Origin: an uncultured Vampirovibrio sp.
GTDB taxonomy: Bacteria; Cyanobacteriota; Vampirovibrionia; Gastranaerophilales; Gastranaerophilaceae
Reading direction: 5' to 3'
Assembly (NCBI GenBank): GCA_910577515.1
Contig: CAJTLW010000004.1
Location: forward strand, 186,001-250,000
DNA: 64,000 nt
Shown: in pieces, positions 50,631 to 60,186 of the stretch
How positions within the stretch are numbered: position 1 is the first letter of the stretch
Layout of the letters: each line of letters opens with the position of its first letter
The notes under the pieces: generated by a model
What the model was told of the DNA's origin: nothing
Database searches by the model: none
The model's input: only the letters and a program-made list of their open reading frames with translations
Translations under genes and position numbers: made by a program

Positions 50631-50679
50631 GTAACAAATGTTACAGTTTTTTGACTTAATGCGCTTAATAGGTGATAAT
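50631..50679 (+). promoter_or_regulatory. glnA promoter with NtcA-like GTA-N8-TAC box
   Basis: The palindrome GTAACAAATGTTAC (50631-50644) fits the cyanobacterial NtcA consensus GTA-N8-TAC exactly and extends by one T/A pair. Six bases later comes TTGACT (50651-50656), then 17 nt and GATAAT (50674-50679). The box would centre near -48, slightly further upstream than the classical -41.5. Activator binding just before a -35 is a sound arrangement. Confidence 0.6.
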
Positions 50680-50723
50680 GAATGAATGTTTAAAACCACA
50701 AAATCAAATAAAGGAGAGTAGCA

Positions 50724-52076
50724 ATGGATTTTATTCCTGAACATGGAAAAGCATTAACAAAAGAAGAAATTAAGAGCATTATTGAAAAAAATAATGTTCG
50801 TTTTATCAGGCTTCAATTTGTAGATATTAATGGTAGAGTTAAAAATTTAGCCGTACCTGCAAGCCAGATTGATAAGGTTTTAAATAATGAATGCATGCTG
50901 GATGGATCATCTATTAAGGGTTTTAGAAGTATTGAAACATCGGATATGTATTTCTTCCCTGATTTATCAACTTTCTCTCTTCTTCCGTGGAGAAAAAACG
51001 AGGAAGAAGGAACAAATGTGGCAAGAATTATTTGCGATATTCATAATGCTGATGGTACACCTTTTGAAGGCTGCCCCAGATGCAATTTAAAAAGAGTAAT
51101 AAAAGAAGCAGCAGATATGGGATACATTTTGAATGTTGGTCCTGAAGCTGAATTTTTCTTATTTAATATGGATGAAAAAGGTATGCCTACCTTGGAAACT
51201 CACGATAAAGCAGGATATTATGATGTTGGCCCTGATGATAGAGGCGAAAACGTTCGCGCACAAATGGTTGAAGCTTTGAAAAAAATGGGCTTTGATATTG
51301 AAGCGAGCCACCATGAGGTAGCAGACGGCCAGCATGAAATTGATTTTAAATACGCTGATGCCCTAACGACTGCAGATAATGTTGTTTCATTTAAATATGC
51401 GGTAAAAGCTGTTGCAAGAAAAAACAACTTATACGCTACCTTTATGCCAAAACCAATATTTGGTATAAATGGTTCAGGTATGCATTGCAATGTTTCATTG
51501 TTTAAAGATGGTAAAAACGCTTTTTATGATGAAAATGCACCTTACCAATTATCAAATGAAGCAATGTATTCAATTGGGTCATTATTAGAAAATGTTATGG
51601 GCTTTACAGCTGTTTCAAATCCTTCTGTAAATAGCTACAAGAGGCTTGTTCCTGGGTATGAAGCGCCAGTTTATCTTGCCTGGTCTTTAGCAAACAGAAG
51701 CGCACTTATCAGGGTTCCTGCAAAACGTGGAAACGGCACAAGGATAGAACTTCGCTCGCCCGACCCATCCTGCAATCCTTATTTAACTTTTGCAGTTATG
51801 CTTACTGCCATGATGGAAGGTATTAAAAATAAAACAAATCCACCAAAGCAAACAGAAGAAAATATTTATGAAATGAGTGCAAAAGAAAGAAAAGAAAAAG
51901 GAATTGCATCATTGCCCGGCGCTTTAAATGAAGCAATTTATTTAATGAAAAAGAATGATCTTGTGAAAAAAGCACTTGGCGAGCATATTTATAATGAATT
52001 TGTTTCATCAAAAGAAAAAGAATGGGATGATTACAGAACAAAAGTTTCAGAATGGGAAATTAAAAATTATCTGTAA
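50724..52076 (+). CDS. glnA: Glutamine synthetase, type I
   Basis: ATP-dependent amidation of glutamate, the main ammonia-assimilating step. The 450 residues have the N-terminal beta-grasp (LQFVDINGRVKNLAVP), the metal-binding GPEAEFFLF near 139, the ATP/metal segment NGSGMHCNVS near 252, and the glutamate loop VPAKRGNGTRIELRSPDPSCNPY near 333. The C-terminal part lacks the adenylylation-tyrosine context NLYDLP, reading ENIYEMSAKERKEKG, so this is a GSI-alpha-like enzyme without adenylylation. GGAGAGTAGCA is the ribosome site. Confidence 0.96.
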   Translation: MDFIPEHGKALTKEEIKSIIEKNNVRFIRLQFVDINGRVKNLAVPASQIDKVLNNECMLDGSSIKGFRSIETSDMYFFPDLSTFSLLPWRKNEEEGTNVARIICDIHNADGTPFEGCPRCNLKRVIKEAADMGYILNVGPEAEFFLFNMDEKGMPTLETHDKAGYYDVGPDDRGENVRAQMVEALKKMGFDIEASHHEVADGQHEIDFKYADALTTADNVVSFKYAVKAVARKNNLYATFMPKPIFGINGSGMHCNVSLFKDGKNAFYDENAPYQLSNEAMYSIGSLLENVMGFTAVSNPSVNSYKRLVPGYEAPVYLAWSLANRSALIRVPAKRGNGTRIELRSPDPSCNPYLTFAVMLTAMMEGIKNKTNPPKQTEENIYEMSAKERKEKGIASLPGALNEAIYLMKKNDLVKKALGEHIYNEFVSSKEKEWDDYRTKVSEWEIKNYL

Positions 52077-52117
52077 AAAATCTATCTTGTCTTTTCAAGG
52101 CTTATAAAGTGTTTAAA

Positions 52118-52147
52118 AAAAGCTCCTTTATTTTAAAGGAGCTTTTT
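52118..52147. terminator. Bidirectional terminator between glnA and gyrB
   Basis: AAAAGCTCCTTTA (52118-52130) pairs with TAAAGGAGCTTTT (52134-52146), 13 bp, 3-nt loop, with A and T tracts on both sides. It serves both converging genes. Confidence 0.92.
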
Positions 52148-52167
52148 AATTTTATTTATCTTTTAAA

Positions 52168-54618
52168 TTATGTATCAATGTTTGTTGCATAAACTGCGTT
52201 TTGTTCAATGAAATCACGCCTTGGGGCAACGTTATCACCCATCAAGATATCAAACAGCTGGTCGCAAAGCATTGCATCTTCAATGCTTACCTTAAGTAAT
52301 GTTCTGTTTGCAGGATCCATTGTTGTTTCCCACAATTGTTGCGGCATCATTTCTCCTAAACCTTTGAACCTTTGAATTTGCATTCCCTTTTTACCTCTTT
52401 CATCCACAAGTCTTTGCAGTTGTGCAAAAGATGAAACGTCCGCTTCTCCTTCAGGGGTTTCAAAGATTAGCTTTTTCTCTTCTTCAATTAAAAATTCTCT
52501 TATTTTTGGATATGAATTTGATAATCTTTCAAATTCTTTAGATTTAATCATGTGTTCAGTAATTGTAACGGGCTCAATATCTTCGCCTAAATTTACTTTG
52601 ATAAAGTATTTAGTTGTTTCAGGGTTTTGACCCAAAGATGTTGAATAGTTTTTAGCTTCATCGATACCATAGTTTAGTGCGTGGTCTTCAATGTAGTGTG
52701 CTAAATAACTATGGATTTCATTCATCCTGTCTGCATCATCAAAATCTTCAGGTTTAATGTTAGACCTGATTAAACCTCTTACAATAACAGATGGCATTTG
52801 ATTAATTATAGGGTTGTGGAAAGATTTATAATAAGTAGACATTGAATACAAAATGTTTTCAAGGTTTTCACCTGTTAAAGATTTTGATTTTGTTTTATCA
52901 TAAAGGGCAACATTTTTAATGCCTCTTTCTCTTACCATTTTTTCTAAAGCTCTATCATCATAAAGATATTCAGCTACTTTCCCTATTGTTACCTTGTATA
53001 AGGGAGGTTGCGCAATATATACATAACCGTTATCAATCAATGGTTTTGCGTATCTGAAGAAGAATGTTAAAAGCAAGGTTCTGATGTGAGCGCCGTCTAC
53101 ATCAGCATCTGTCATAAAAATAATTTTATGATAGCGAAGTTTTTCAATATTTACTTCTTCTTCATTTTTAGAAATGTTGATACCCATCGCCTGAATTAAA
53201 GATTGAATTTCGTTATTGTTATACATCTTATCAAGACGCGCACGTTCAACGTTTAAGATTTTACCTCTTAAAGGTAGAATTGCCTGAAACATTCTATTTC
53301 TGCCTTGTTTAGCAGAACCGCCAGCTGAATCACCCTCAACGATATAAAGTTCGCATTTTTCAGGTTCTCTGTTAGAGCAATCTGCAAGTTTCCCTGGAAG
53401 AGTCGATGTTTCAAGAGCTGACTTTCTTCTTGTTAATTCTCTTGCTTTTCTTGCTGCTTCTCTTGCACGCTGTGCCTGTAAAATTTTATCTACGATAAGT
53501 TTTGCGAATTTCGGGTTAAATTCAAGCCATTCCATAAATTTATCACGGACTGCATCGTTTACAATCGGAGTTACTTCTGCATTCCCTAGTTTTTCTTTTG
53601 TCTGTCCTTCAAATTCAGGGTTTGGAATTTTAACGGAAACTATTGCGGTAAGACCTTCTCTAATATCTTCCCCTGCAAGGTTTTGGTCATTATCTTTAAT
53701 TAAATTGTTTTTCCTTGCGTAGTCATTAACTACTCTTGTGATACCATTTCTAAAACCTGTTAAATGAGTTCCGCCAAAATGGGTATTAATGTTGTTTGCA
53801 AAACATAAAACATTTTCTGTATAGGCATCGGTGTATTGCATAGCAATTTCAACCGCAACGCCTTCTGCTGTTTTTTCAATATAAACAGGTTTTTCAAACA
53901 TAACGTTTTTGTTTTTATTGAGGTGTTCTACATAGCTTGCAATACCGCCTTCGTAGTGGAAAGCTTGTTCTTTATTGTTTTTCTTATCAATAAATATTAA
54001 TTTTAAACCTTTGTTTAAAAAGGCCATTTCCCTAAATCTGTTTGCAATTACATCACAGTCAATTTCGGTAGTTTCAGTAAATATTTCAGGGTCAGCCCAG
54101 AAGGTTGTTTTTGTACCGCGGTTTTCGGTTTCCCTTACTTTTTCAACAGGAGCAACAGGTTCACCCCTTAGGTATTCCTGCCTGTGAACCCATCCTTCGC
54201 GTGATACTTCAACAATATATTTTTCTGATAGTGCGTTTACAACTGATGCGCCAACACCGTGCAATCCGCCTGAAACTTTATAGCCGCCATCGCCGAATTT
54301 TCCGCCGGCATGAAGCACTGTGTGAACAATTTCTAAGGCTGATTTCCCGCTATCAGGTTTAATATCAACCGGAATGCCGCGGCCGTTATCCTCAACCGTA
54401 ACGGAATTATCTTCATGTACTGTAATTGTAATTGTATTGCAATATCCTGCAAGGCTTTCATCGATTGAGTTATCAACGATTTCATAAATGCAGTGGTGCA
54501 AGCCTCTTTGAGAGGTTGAGCCTATATACATACCGGGACGAAGCCGAACAGCCTCTAATCCTTCTAATACTCTAATATTACTGGCATCATAACTTTGGTT
54601 AGTTGTTGTATTTGTCAT
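52168..54618 (-). CDS. gyrB: DNA gyrase subunit B
   Basis: ATPase subunit of the type II topoisomerase that introduces negative supercoils. The 816 residues are full length. GHKL ATPase motifs are EIVDNSIDES near 46, VEDNGRGIPV near 75, HAGGKFGDGGYKVSGGLHGVG near 102. The TOPRIM domain has EGDSAGGSAKQGRNR near 428 and the DADVDGAHIRTLLL metal site near 507. The C-terminal QRFKGLGEMMPQQLWETT near 745 identifies GyrB/ParE. ParE cannot be wholly excluded without a gyrA context. Confidence 0.93.
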   Translation of the reverse strand: MTNTTTNQSYDASNIRVLEGLEAVRLRPGMYIGSTSQRGLHHCIYEIVDNSIDESLAGYCNTITITVHEDNSVTVEDNGRGIPVDIKPDSGKSALEIVHTVLHAGGKFGDGGYKVSGGLHGVGASVVNALSEKYIVEVSREGWVHRQEYLRGEPVAPVEKVRETENRGTKTTFWADPEIFTETTEIDCDVIANRFREMAFLNKGLKLIFIDKKNNKEQAFHYEGGIASYVEHLNKNKNVMFEKPVYIEKTAEGVAVEIAMQYTDAYTENVLCFANNINTHFGGTHLTGFRNGITRVVNDYARKNNLIKDNDQNLAGEDIREGLTAIVSVKIPNPEFEGQTKEKLGNAEVTPIVNDAVRDKFMEWLEFNPKFAKLIVDKILQAQRAREAARKARELTRRKSALETSTLPGKLADCSNREPEKCELYIVEGDSAGGSAKQGRNRMFQAILPLRGKILNVERARLDKMYNNNEIQSLIQAMGINISKNEEEVNIEKLRYHKIIFMTDADVDGAHIRTLLLTFFFRYAKPLIDNGYVYIAQPPLYKVTIGKVAEYLYDDRALEKMVRERGIKNVALYDKTKSKSLTGENLENILYSMSTYYKSFHNPIINQMPSVIVRGLIRSNIKPEDFDDADRMNEIHSYLAHYIEDHALNYGIDEAKNYSTSLGQNPETTKYFIKVNLGEDIEPVTITEHMIKSKEFERLSNSYPKIREFLIEEEKKLIFETPEGEADVSSFAQLQRLVDERGKKGMQIQRFKGLGEMMPQQLWETTMDPANRTLLKVSIEDAMLCDQLFDILMGDNVAPRRDFIEQNAVYATNIDT

Positions 54619-54654
54619 GCCTTTTTCCTTATAAAAACCTGCCTCTATACCAAC

Positions 54655-54682
54655 ATTGTACTATAAAAAGGCAAGCGTGCAA
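54655..54682 (-). promoter_or_regulatory. Predicted gyrB promoter
   Basis: TTGCAC (54682-54677), 16-nt spacer, TACAAT (54660-54655), minus strand, about 36 nt before the ATG at 54618, with GGAAAAAGG as ribosome site. Confidence 0.5.
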
Positions 54683-54707
54683 ATTTATGAAGTTATAAAT
54701 TATGTTT

Positions 54708-55925
54708 TTATATAATTTCTTTTTCCAAATCCTTATTTGTCATGGCGCAAACGGCAGAATCGGACCAGACATTTTCAACGGTTTCAACCATATCTATAAC
54801 TGCATAAATTGGTAAAATTACACCAAGAAGCCCCACAGGTGCGCCTGCTCCGGACATTAAAGAGAGTGTTAAAAAATAACACCCCATAGGGACTCCTGCA
54901 TTTCCAATTGCTGCAAAGACAGATATAAAAAGCCATACAAGCATTGTGCCAAAGGTTAATTCAATTCCTGCATTTTGCATAATAAAAAGCGATGTAACTA
55001 GTATAAAAGCAGCGCAGCCGTTCATATTTACCGTTGTGCAGATAGGAAGTACAAACCTTGAAACCTGAGGGTTTATTTTAAGGTTATTTTCAGCTGAAGA
55101 CAATGTTACAGGTAAAGTTCCCGCTGAACTTTTTGTAAAAAATGCAACCGTTAGAGCAGGAGACATTTTTTTAAAGATATGAAATGGGTTTAGCCTGCGC
55201 ACTAAAAGAAACAGAGGAATTATAACAAAAATTTGTATAAGGTTTCCGCCAATTACAATTGCAGTATATTGTCCAAGTGCAGTTATCGAAGAGCCGGATG
55301 ATATTTGAGAAGTTAATTGGGCTGAAAAGGCCAATATGCCTATAGGCAGCGCTTTTATTAAGGCGCGGATAAGTGTAAAAAGAAGTTCTTGCACGCCGTA
55401 TAAAACTTTGATTAAAGCTGTTTTATTTTCTGTTTCCTTCATAAAAGATAAACCAAGCCCAAATGCAGCGGATATTAAAATTACAGAAAGAACATTGCCT
55501 GAAATTAGCGGCTGAAGTATGTTATTTGGAATGATTGAGAGAAGGTAGCCGGAATATGAAAGAGCAGACAGGCTTTTTGGAAGAACATTTTGGGCTGCAT
55601 TGTTTAATATAATATTGTCAGGCGTAAAAATAATATACAAAATAAGGCTGATTAAAGCTGCACAAAAAGTGGTTAAAAGAGTGTATGTTATTGTATGTGC
55701 AAAGATTTTTCCAGTGTTCTTTTTTGCGCCGAGTTCTGACAATGTTGTAATTACAGCAAGTGCAATTGTTGGTACCGCTATAAATTGAAAAAGCCTCGTA
55801 AATACTTCCGCGACAAAATTAAACACTCTGTTTAGGAAGCTTATCCCGAGGCACCCGAGGATTGCACCTGCAATTAAAGCTGATATCCAGATTATAATTT
55901 GTTTTCCCTGTTTATTCTTTATCAT
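54708..55925 (-). CDS. Dicarboxylate/amino acid:cation symporter (DAACS), copy 2
   Basis: Second member of this transporter family, 405 residues, diverged from the copy at 31198. About eight helices. The serine-rich re-entrant tip reads TKSSAGTLPVTLSSAE near 263, the unwound helix CTTVNMNGCA near 299 (NMDGT becomes NMNGC) and the second tip GNAGVPMG near 342. The NMDGT change affects residues that bind sodium and substrate in this family, so specificity probably differs. It is divergent from trkA. Confidence 0.9.
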   Translation of the reverse strand: MIKNKQGKQIIIWISALIAGAILGCLGISFLNRVFNFVAEVFTRLFQFIAVPTIALAVITTLSELGAKKNTGKIFAHTITYTLLTTFCAALISLILYIIFTPDNIILNNAAQNVLPKSLSALSYSGYLLSIIPNNILQPLISGNVLSVILISAAFGLGLSFMKETENKTALIKVLYGVQELLFTLIRALIKALPIGILAFSAQLTSQISSGSSITALGQYTAIVIGGNLIQIFVIIPLFLLVRRLNPFHIFKKMSPALTVAFFTKSSAGTLPVTLSSAENNLKINPQVSRFVLPICTTVNMNGCAAFILVTSLFIMQNAGIELTFGTMLVWLFISVFAAIGNAGVPMGCYFLTLSLMSGAGAPVGLLGVILPIYAVIDMVETVENVWSDSAVCAMTNKDLEKEII

Positions 55926-56018
55926 AATTCCGCCTGATTTTATTATTTTTTCTATCTTATAATTTTATCACGATTGAAATATTGTAAAACTCTAATGTTT
56001 GGTTTATATATAGGGGGT

Positions 56019-57368
56019 ATGAAAATTATAATTTATGGGGCGAATGAAACAGGCTCAATCATAGCAACAGAGTTTTTTGAAGACCATGACATTATTGTAA
56101 TTGACCCTGATTCCTCCCGGTTAGAAAAATTTAATAATCTTGATTTAGCAACAATTGTGGGTGAAGCTTCAAATATAAACGTTTTAAAAGAAGCAGGAAT
56201 AAAAGATGCAGATGTTTTTATAGCATGTACCTGTCTTGATGAAGCGAATATTGTAGCATGCCTTATGGCAAAGCAGCTTTCAAATGCACAGACTGCCTGC
56301 TTTGTATCGAAAAAAGAATGCAGAAATTCTTTGAGTATTGTAAAAGAATCAATGCAAAAAGATGGTGCTTTACATATTGATTATGTTATCTGGCCTGAAA
56401 AACTGCTTGTAAGTGAAATTTTCAGGATTGTAACGGTTCCGGATGCGATTAATGTTGAAGATTTTTCGCTAGGCAGGGCAAAACTTCTTGAATATCGCAT
56501 AAAAGAAAATTCAATGCTTCTGGATAAATGTCTTAAAGATGTATTATTTAATGAAGAAACGCTTGTTGTGGGTATAAAAAGGGATGATGAATTATTTATA
56601 CCTAAAGGAGATGATAAATTCCAATTAAATGATAAAGCAATTTTTATGGGAACTGCTGAAGGGCTTGATATTACAGCATCGCAGTTTTTTGTGGAAGAAA
56701 AAAATCCACTGAAAAGTGTTGCAATAATAGGGGGCGGCACGGTAGGTTTTGAGCTTGCAAAATCATTGGAAAAAACCCCTATAAAAACAAAGCTTATAGA
56801 AAAAGATTATAAAAGGTGTGAATTTTTATCAGAGCAACTGAAAAAAACGCTTATTTTAAACAGTGATGGTACAAACCTCGAACTTTTAAACGAAGAGAGG
56901 ATAGGGGAGTGTGATGTAACGATTTCTGTTACTGATAGTGATGAAAAAAACCTTCTTTGTTCTTTGCTTGTAAAACAATTGGGCGTAAACAGAGTTATAA
57001 CCCGTGTGGGGCAGATGGCAACGGCATCTTTGTTTGAACATGTAGGGGTGGATGTTGCGGTTTCTGCTAAAAAGGCTGCATTGAATGAAATAAAAAACAG
57101 GATTGTAGATTATAAAGAAGGCTTGCTTGCAACTGTTGAGATGGGACTGGCTGAAATTTTGGAAATTAATATGCCAAATTCATTTCAAGATGTTGCTCTT
57201 ATGAAATTAGTTCTGCCAAAACGTGCTGTTGTTGCCATTGTTCAGCGTGGAACAAGGGTGATTATTCCAAAAGGGCAGACGCTTATTCGGGCAAATGATA
57301 AACTTATAATATTTACAAAGACTGAAGATGCCGAAATAATAAGGAATTATTTTAATAAACTGATATGA
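56019..57368 (+). CDS. trkA: Trk potassium uptake regulatory protein TrkA
   Basis: Cytoplasmic NAD(H)-binding gating subunit of the TrkH potassium channel. I start at the ATG at 56019, which follows AGGGGG and gives MKIIIYGANETGSIIA; the frame extends to 55974 without support. The 449 residues comprise two RCK_N Rossmann domains (IYGANETGS near 5 and AIIGGGTVGFELAKSLE near 228), each followed by an RCK_C domain. It overlaps trkH by 4 bp. Confidence 0.94.
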   Translation: MKIIIYGANETGSIIATEFFEDHDIIVIDPDSSRLEKFNNLDLATIVGEASNINVLKEAGIKDADVFIACTCLDEANIVACLMAKQLSNAQTACFVSKKECRNSLSIVKESMQKDGALHIDYVIWPEKLLVSEIFRIVTVPDAINVEDFSLGRAKLLEYRIKENSMLLDKCLKDVLFNEETLVVGIKRDDELFIPKGDDKFQLNDKAIFMGTAEGLDITASQFFVEEKNPLKSVAIIGGGTVGFELAKSLEKTPIKTKLIEKDYKRCEFLSEQLKKTLILNSDGTNLELLNEERIGECDVTISVTDSDEKNLLCSLLVKQLGVNRVITRVGQMATASLFEHVGVDVAVSAKKAALNEIKNRIVDYKEGLLATVEMGLAEILEINMPNSFQDVALMKLVLPKRAVVAIVQRGTRVIIPKGQTLIRANDKLIIFTKTEDAEIIRNYFNKLI

Positions 57369-58825
57369 GATTAAATGTTGTAATAAATACGGTTGGGATA
57401 ATTTTAAGATACATTGCGCTTGTGATGCTTTTTCCCTGTATTTTTGCGCTTTTTTACGGCGAATATTCTTCAATACCACCTTTTATTGCAGGGTCAGTTG
57501 TATCCATTACTTTAGGGTATTTATTTTCATTAAATAAGGCTTCAGAAAAAGATATTGATACGATAAATAAAGCGGAAGCGCTTGCAACGGCCTTTTTTGC
57601 ATGGGTGTGTTTTGCGCTTGTGTGTGCTGTTCCTTATTTATTTTTCAATTTAGGGGTTGTAAATTCTTTATTTGAAGCAATTTCAGGGGTTTCAACAACA
57701 GGTTCCACTATTTTAAGAGATTTTTCGATATATCCTAAAACATTTTATTTCTACCGCTCTATGACCCAATGGTTTGGTGGAATGGGAATTATAGTTTTAT
57801 TTATTGCGGTTTTGCCAAAGTTTTCTGTTGCAGGACGGCAAATGTTCTTTGCGGAAAATCCTAACCCGTCTGAAGAAAAAATTACCCCGAGAGTCCGTCA
57901 TACAGCAAGCTGGCTTTGGGGAATATATTTAGGACTTACGGTTTTACAGATTATTATTTTAAAATTATCCGGGCTTGATTTTTATAATAGTATTTGCACA
58001 TCATTTTCAACAGTTGGCGCGGGCGGGTTTTCACCAAATCCGGATAGTATTATAGGGTACCATAATAATTTTATAACAGTAATTGTTATGATATTTGCGT
58101 TTTTAGCAGGTACAAACTTTATTTTGATGTATAAATTTTTTGTACAAAGAAAATTTAAAGCACCTTTTAAAAGTGAAGAATTTATGACATATCTTGCCAT
58201 AGTAGTTTTATTGGGTTTGTTAATCGGCTTTTCGCTTTATAAAAATATGGATTTTACCCCGAAAAATGCGCTTTTAGCAGGGTTTTTTCAAACAATAAGT
58301 ATTATGACTTCAACAGGTTTTGCATCATCTGATTTTAGCGAATGGGATTTTTCAAGTAAACTCTTATTGATTTTGCCTATGTTTATCGGTGCTTCTGCAA
58401 TTTCGGCCTGTGGCGGGTTAAAGATTACAAGATGGATTTTTGTATTTAAATATATTAAAAGAGAATTGAATAAAATAGTTCATCCTAAAGGAGTGTACCC
58501 CATAAGGCTTGAAGGCGGAGTTGTAAATTCTGAAACAGCACAGCAGATTATGGCTTTTGTAATATTTTATTTTGCAATATTTGCAATATCTGCATTTTTG
58601 GTCGGGTTTATCGAGCAAAATTCAAGCGTAGCAATAGTTGGTTCCATCGCGTCTCTTGGAAATATTGGCCCCGGGTTTGGGGCAATCGGGCCTTTGAACC
58701 ATTTTGACCATTTAACCGTTGCTACAAAATGCATATTTATGTTTGATATGCTTATAGGAAGGCTCGAATTAATCCCGTTTTTAGCCCTTTTGCATAAGGA
58801 TTTGTGGGAGATAAAACGAGGCTGA
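57365..58825 (+). CDS. trkH: Trk-type potassium uptake membrane subunit
   Basis: Potassium-translocating pore of the Trk system in the inner membrane. The 486 residues have about ten helices and four pore-loop repeats, with filter-like segments SGVSTTGSTIL near 108, STVGAGGFSPN near 217, TSTGFASSDF near 318 and SLGNIGPGFGAIG near 432. Glycine at the filter centre indicates potassium selectivity. The start overlaps the trkA stop. Confidence 0.95.
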   Translation: MRLNVVINTVGIILRYIALVMLFPCIFALFYGEYSSIPPFIAGSVVSITLGYLFSLNKASEKDIDTINKAEALATAFFAWVCFALVCAVPYLFFNLGVVNSLFEAISGVSTTGSTILRDFSIYPKTFYFYRSMTQWFGGMGIIVLFIAVLPKFSVAGRQMFFAENPNPSEEKITPRVRHTASWLWGIYLGLTVLQIIILKLSGLDFYNSICTSFSTVGAGGFSPNPDSIIGYHNNFITVIVMIFAFLAGTNFILMYKFFVQRKFKAPFKSEEFMTYLAIVVLLGLLIGFSLYKNMDFTPKNALLAGFFQTISIMTSTGFASSDFSEWDFSSKLLLILPMFIGASAISACGGLKITRWIFVFKYIKRELNKIVHPKGVYPIRLEGGVVNSETAQQIMAFVIFYFAIFAISAFLVGFIEQNSSVAIVGSIASLGNIGPGFGAIGPLNHFDHLTVATKCIFMFDMLIGRLELIPFLALLHKDLWEIKRG

Positions 58826-58873
58826 TTTTTGACATTTGGTTTAAAAATTTAATGTCTTTCGATTTTCTTTTCC

Positions 58874-58980
58874 AAAATATTATATAAAAAAGGACACGAG
58901 GGTTCTTCATTTAATCATATAAAACATTTATCATTAAATTAGGGGGCGAACTTTTAACGGTCCTTTTTATATAATATTTT
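58874..58980. repeat. 107-bp element with 21-bp terminal inverted repeats
   Basis: The left arm (58874-58895, AAAATATTATAT...GGAC) and the right arm (58960-58980, GTCC...TATAATATTTT) pair over 21 bp with a one-base bulge. They enclose 64 nt containing further complementary pieces (GTTC/GAAC and TTTAAT/ATTAAA). It lies between the converging trkH and the 72-residue gene, so it may be an elaborate bidirectional terminator, a structured RNA, or a small MITE-like insertion. No target duplication is evident. Confidence 0.6.
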
Positions 58981-59016
58981 TCTCCAAGAAAATACAGGCT
59001 TTATACCGACTGCGAC

Positions 59017-59235
59017 TCATTGATTCTTCAGGGTTTTTTCAAGGGCGGCTTCAAGAGTTTTTATCTTATTTTCAAGAGTTTTTACTTTTAATTCGCTATC
59101 GTCTGCCCCAAGGGATGTTTTTTCATATTTTTTCTTTAAAAGAGATTGTTGTTTTTTTAAATTATTTACAACAAAAAACATAATAATAAGCCCTGTTAAA
59201 AATCCTGCACTAAAGTAAATAATTATTTCTTGCAT
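59017..59235 (-). CDS. Small membrane-anchored coiled-coil protein (72 residues)
   Basis: A single N-terminal helix (residues 4-23, IIIYFSAGFLTGLIIMFFVV) is followed by a lysine/glutamate-rich coiled coil (LKVKTLENKIKTLEAALEKTL). It resembles LapA or YtxH-like small membrane proteins in layout, but I do not assign a family. Its start directly follows the pseudouridine-synthase stop, so it is cotranscribed. Confidence 0.75.
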   Translation of the reverse strand: MQEIIIYFSAGFLTGLIIMFFVVNNLKKQQSLLKKKYEKTSLGADDSELKVKTLENKIKTLEAALEKTLKNQ

Positions 59236-60168
59236 TTATTTATCCCTTTCTGTTAATTTAAAAAATCTTTTAAAATCGTTATCGTATTGTGTTTCATTAA
59301 GCTGAAACTCCATTAATTTTTCTGTTACGGGGTGCGTAAAGCTTAAATAATAAGACATTAATAGCTGTTCTTTTGTGGTTAAAACCGTTTTGCTTGTAAA
59401 ACCCTTAGCGCCATAGAGTGTATCATTATAAACAGGATGGTTAATTGATGATAAGTGACATCTTATCTGGTGTGTGCGTCCTGTTTTTAGTTCAAGCTCA
59501 AGCAATGTAAGGTCAGAATATCTTTTTAAAACCTTATAGTGTGTAACGGCCTCCTGCCCTTTGCCTTCGGGCGCCGTGTTCATTTTAACCGTTTTTTTAA
59601 TAAAATGCACAAGGGGTTTATTAATTATTCCTTCATCTTCTTCAATTATGCCGTAAACAACGGCTAAATATTTTCTTTTTGCGGATTTTTCCCGGATTTG
59701 TTTTTGAAGGTTAAGATGGGCATCATTTGTTTTTGCCACCATAATGAGTCCGGATGTGTTTTTATCTAGCCTGTGAACTATTCCTCTTCTTTCTTTACCT
59801 TGAATGTCAGACAGATTACACCCGTAAAAAGCAAGTGCATTTACAAGCGAATTTTCTTTATTTAACGGTGTTGGGTGAGTTAATATGCCTTTTTGTTTAT
59901 TTATCACTATTAAATAATCATCTTCAAAAATGATATCAAGCGGGATATTTTGGGGTTTTATTTCTATATCTTCTGTCTCTTTTTCCAAAATTTTAATGTT
60001 ATCACCGGTTTTTATTTTATAAGAGGCCTTTTCGGGTTTTGAATTTACCAGGATAAGCGAATTTTCTATCATTTTTTGGATTTTAGAACGTGTAAACTCT
60101 GGTAAAAATTCAATTAAAGCGCTATCAAGCCTTTTTTTATTAATGTTTTCTCCTGCTGTAAATTCCAT
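59236..60168 (-). CDS. RluA/RluD-family pseudouridine synthase
   Basis: Converts specific uridines in 23S rRNA (or tRNA) to pseudouridine. The 310 residues have an N-terminal S4 RNA-binding domain (KKRLDSALIEFLPEFTRSKIQKMI) and the catalytic motif RRGIVHRLDKNTSGLIMVAK near 128, with the nucleophilic aspartate in HRLD. The GRTHQIRCHLSSI motif near 236 completes the site. Which uridines it modifies cannot be told from sequence. It sits 18 bp after lspA. Confidence 0.94.
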   Translation of the reverse strand: MEFTAGENINKKRLDSALIEFLPEFTRSKIQKMIENSLILVNSKPEKASYKIKTGDNIKILEKETEDIEIKPQNIPLDIIFEDDYLIVINKQKGILTHPTPLNKENSLVNALAFYGCNLSDIQGKERRGIVHRLDKNTSGLIMVAKTNDAHLNLQKQIREKSAKRKYLAVVYGIIEEDEGIINKPLVHFIKKTVKMNTAPEGKGQEAVTHYKVLKRYSDLTLLELELKTGRTHQIRCHLSSINHPVYNDTLYGAKGFTSKTVLTTKEQLLMSYYLSFTHPVTEKLMEFQLNETQYDNDFKRFFKLTERDK

Positions 60169-60186
60169 TAAATGATACCGCCTTTG

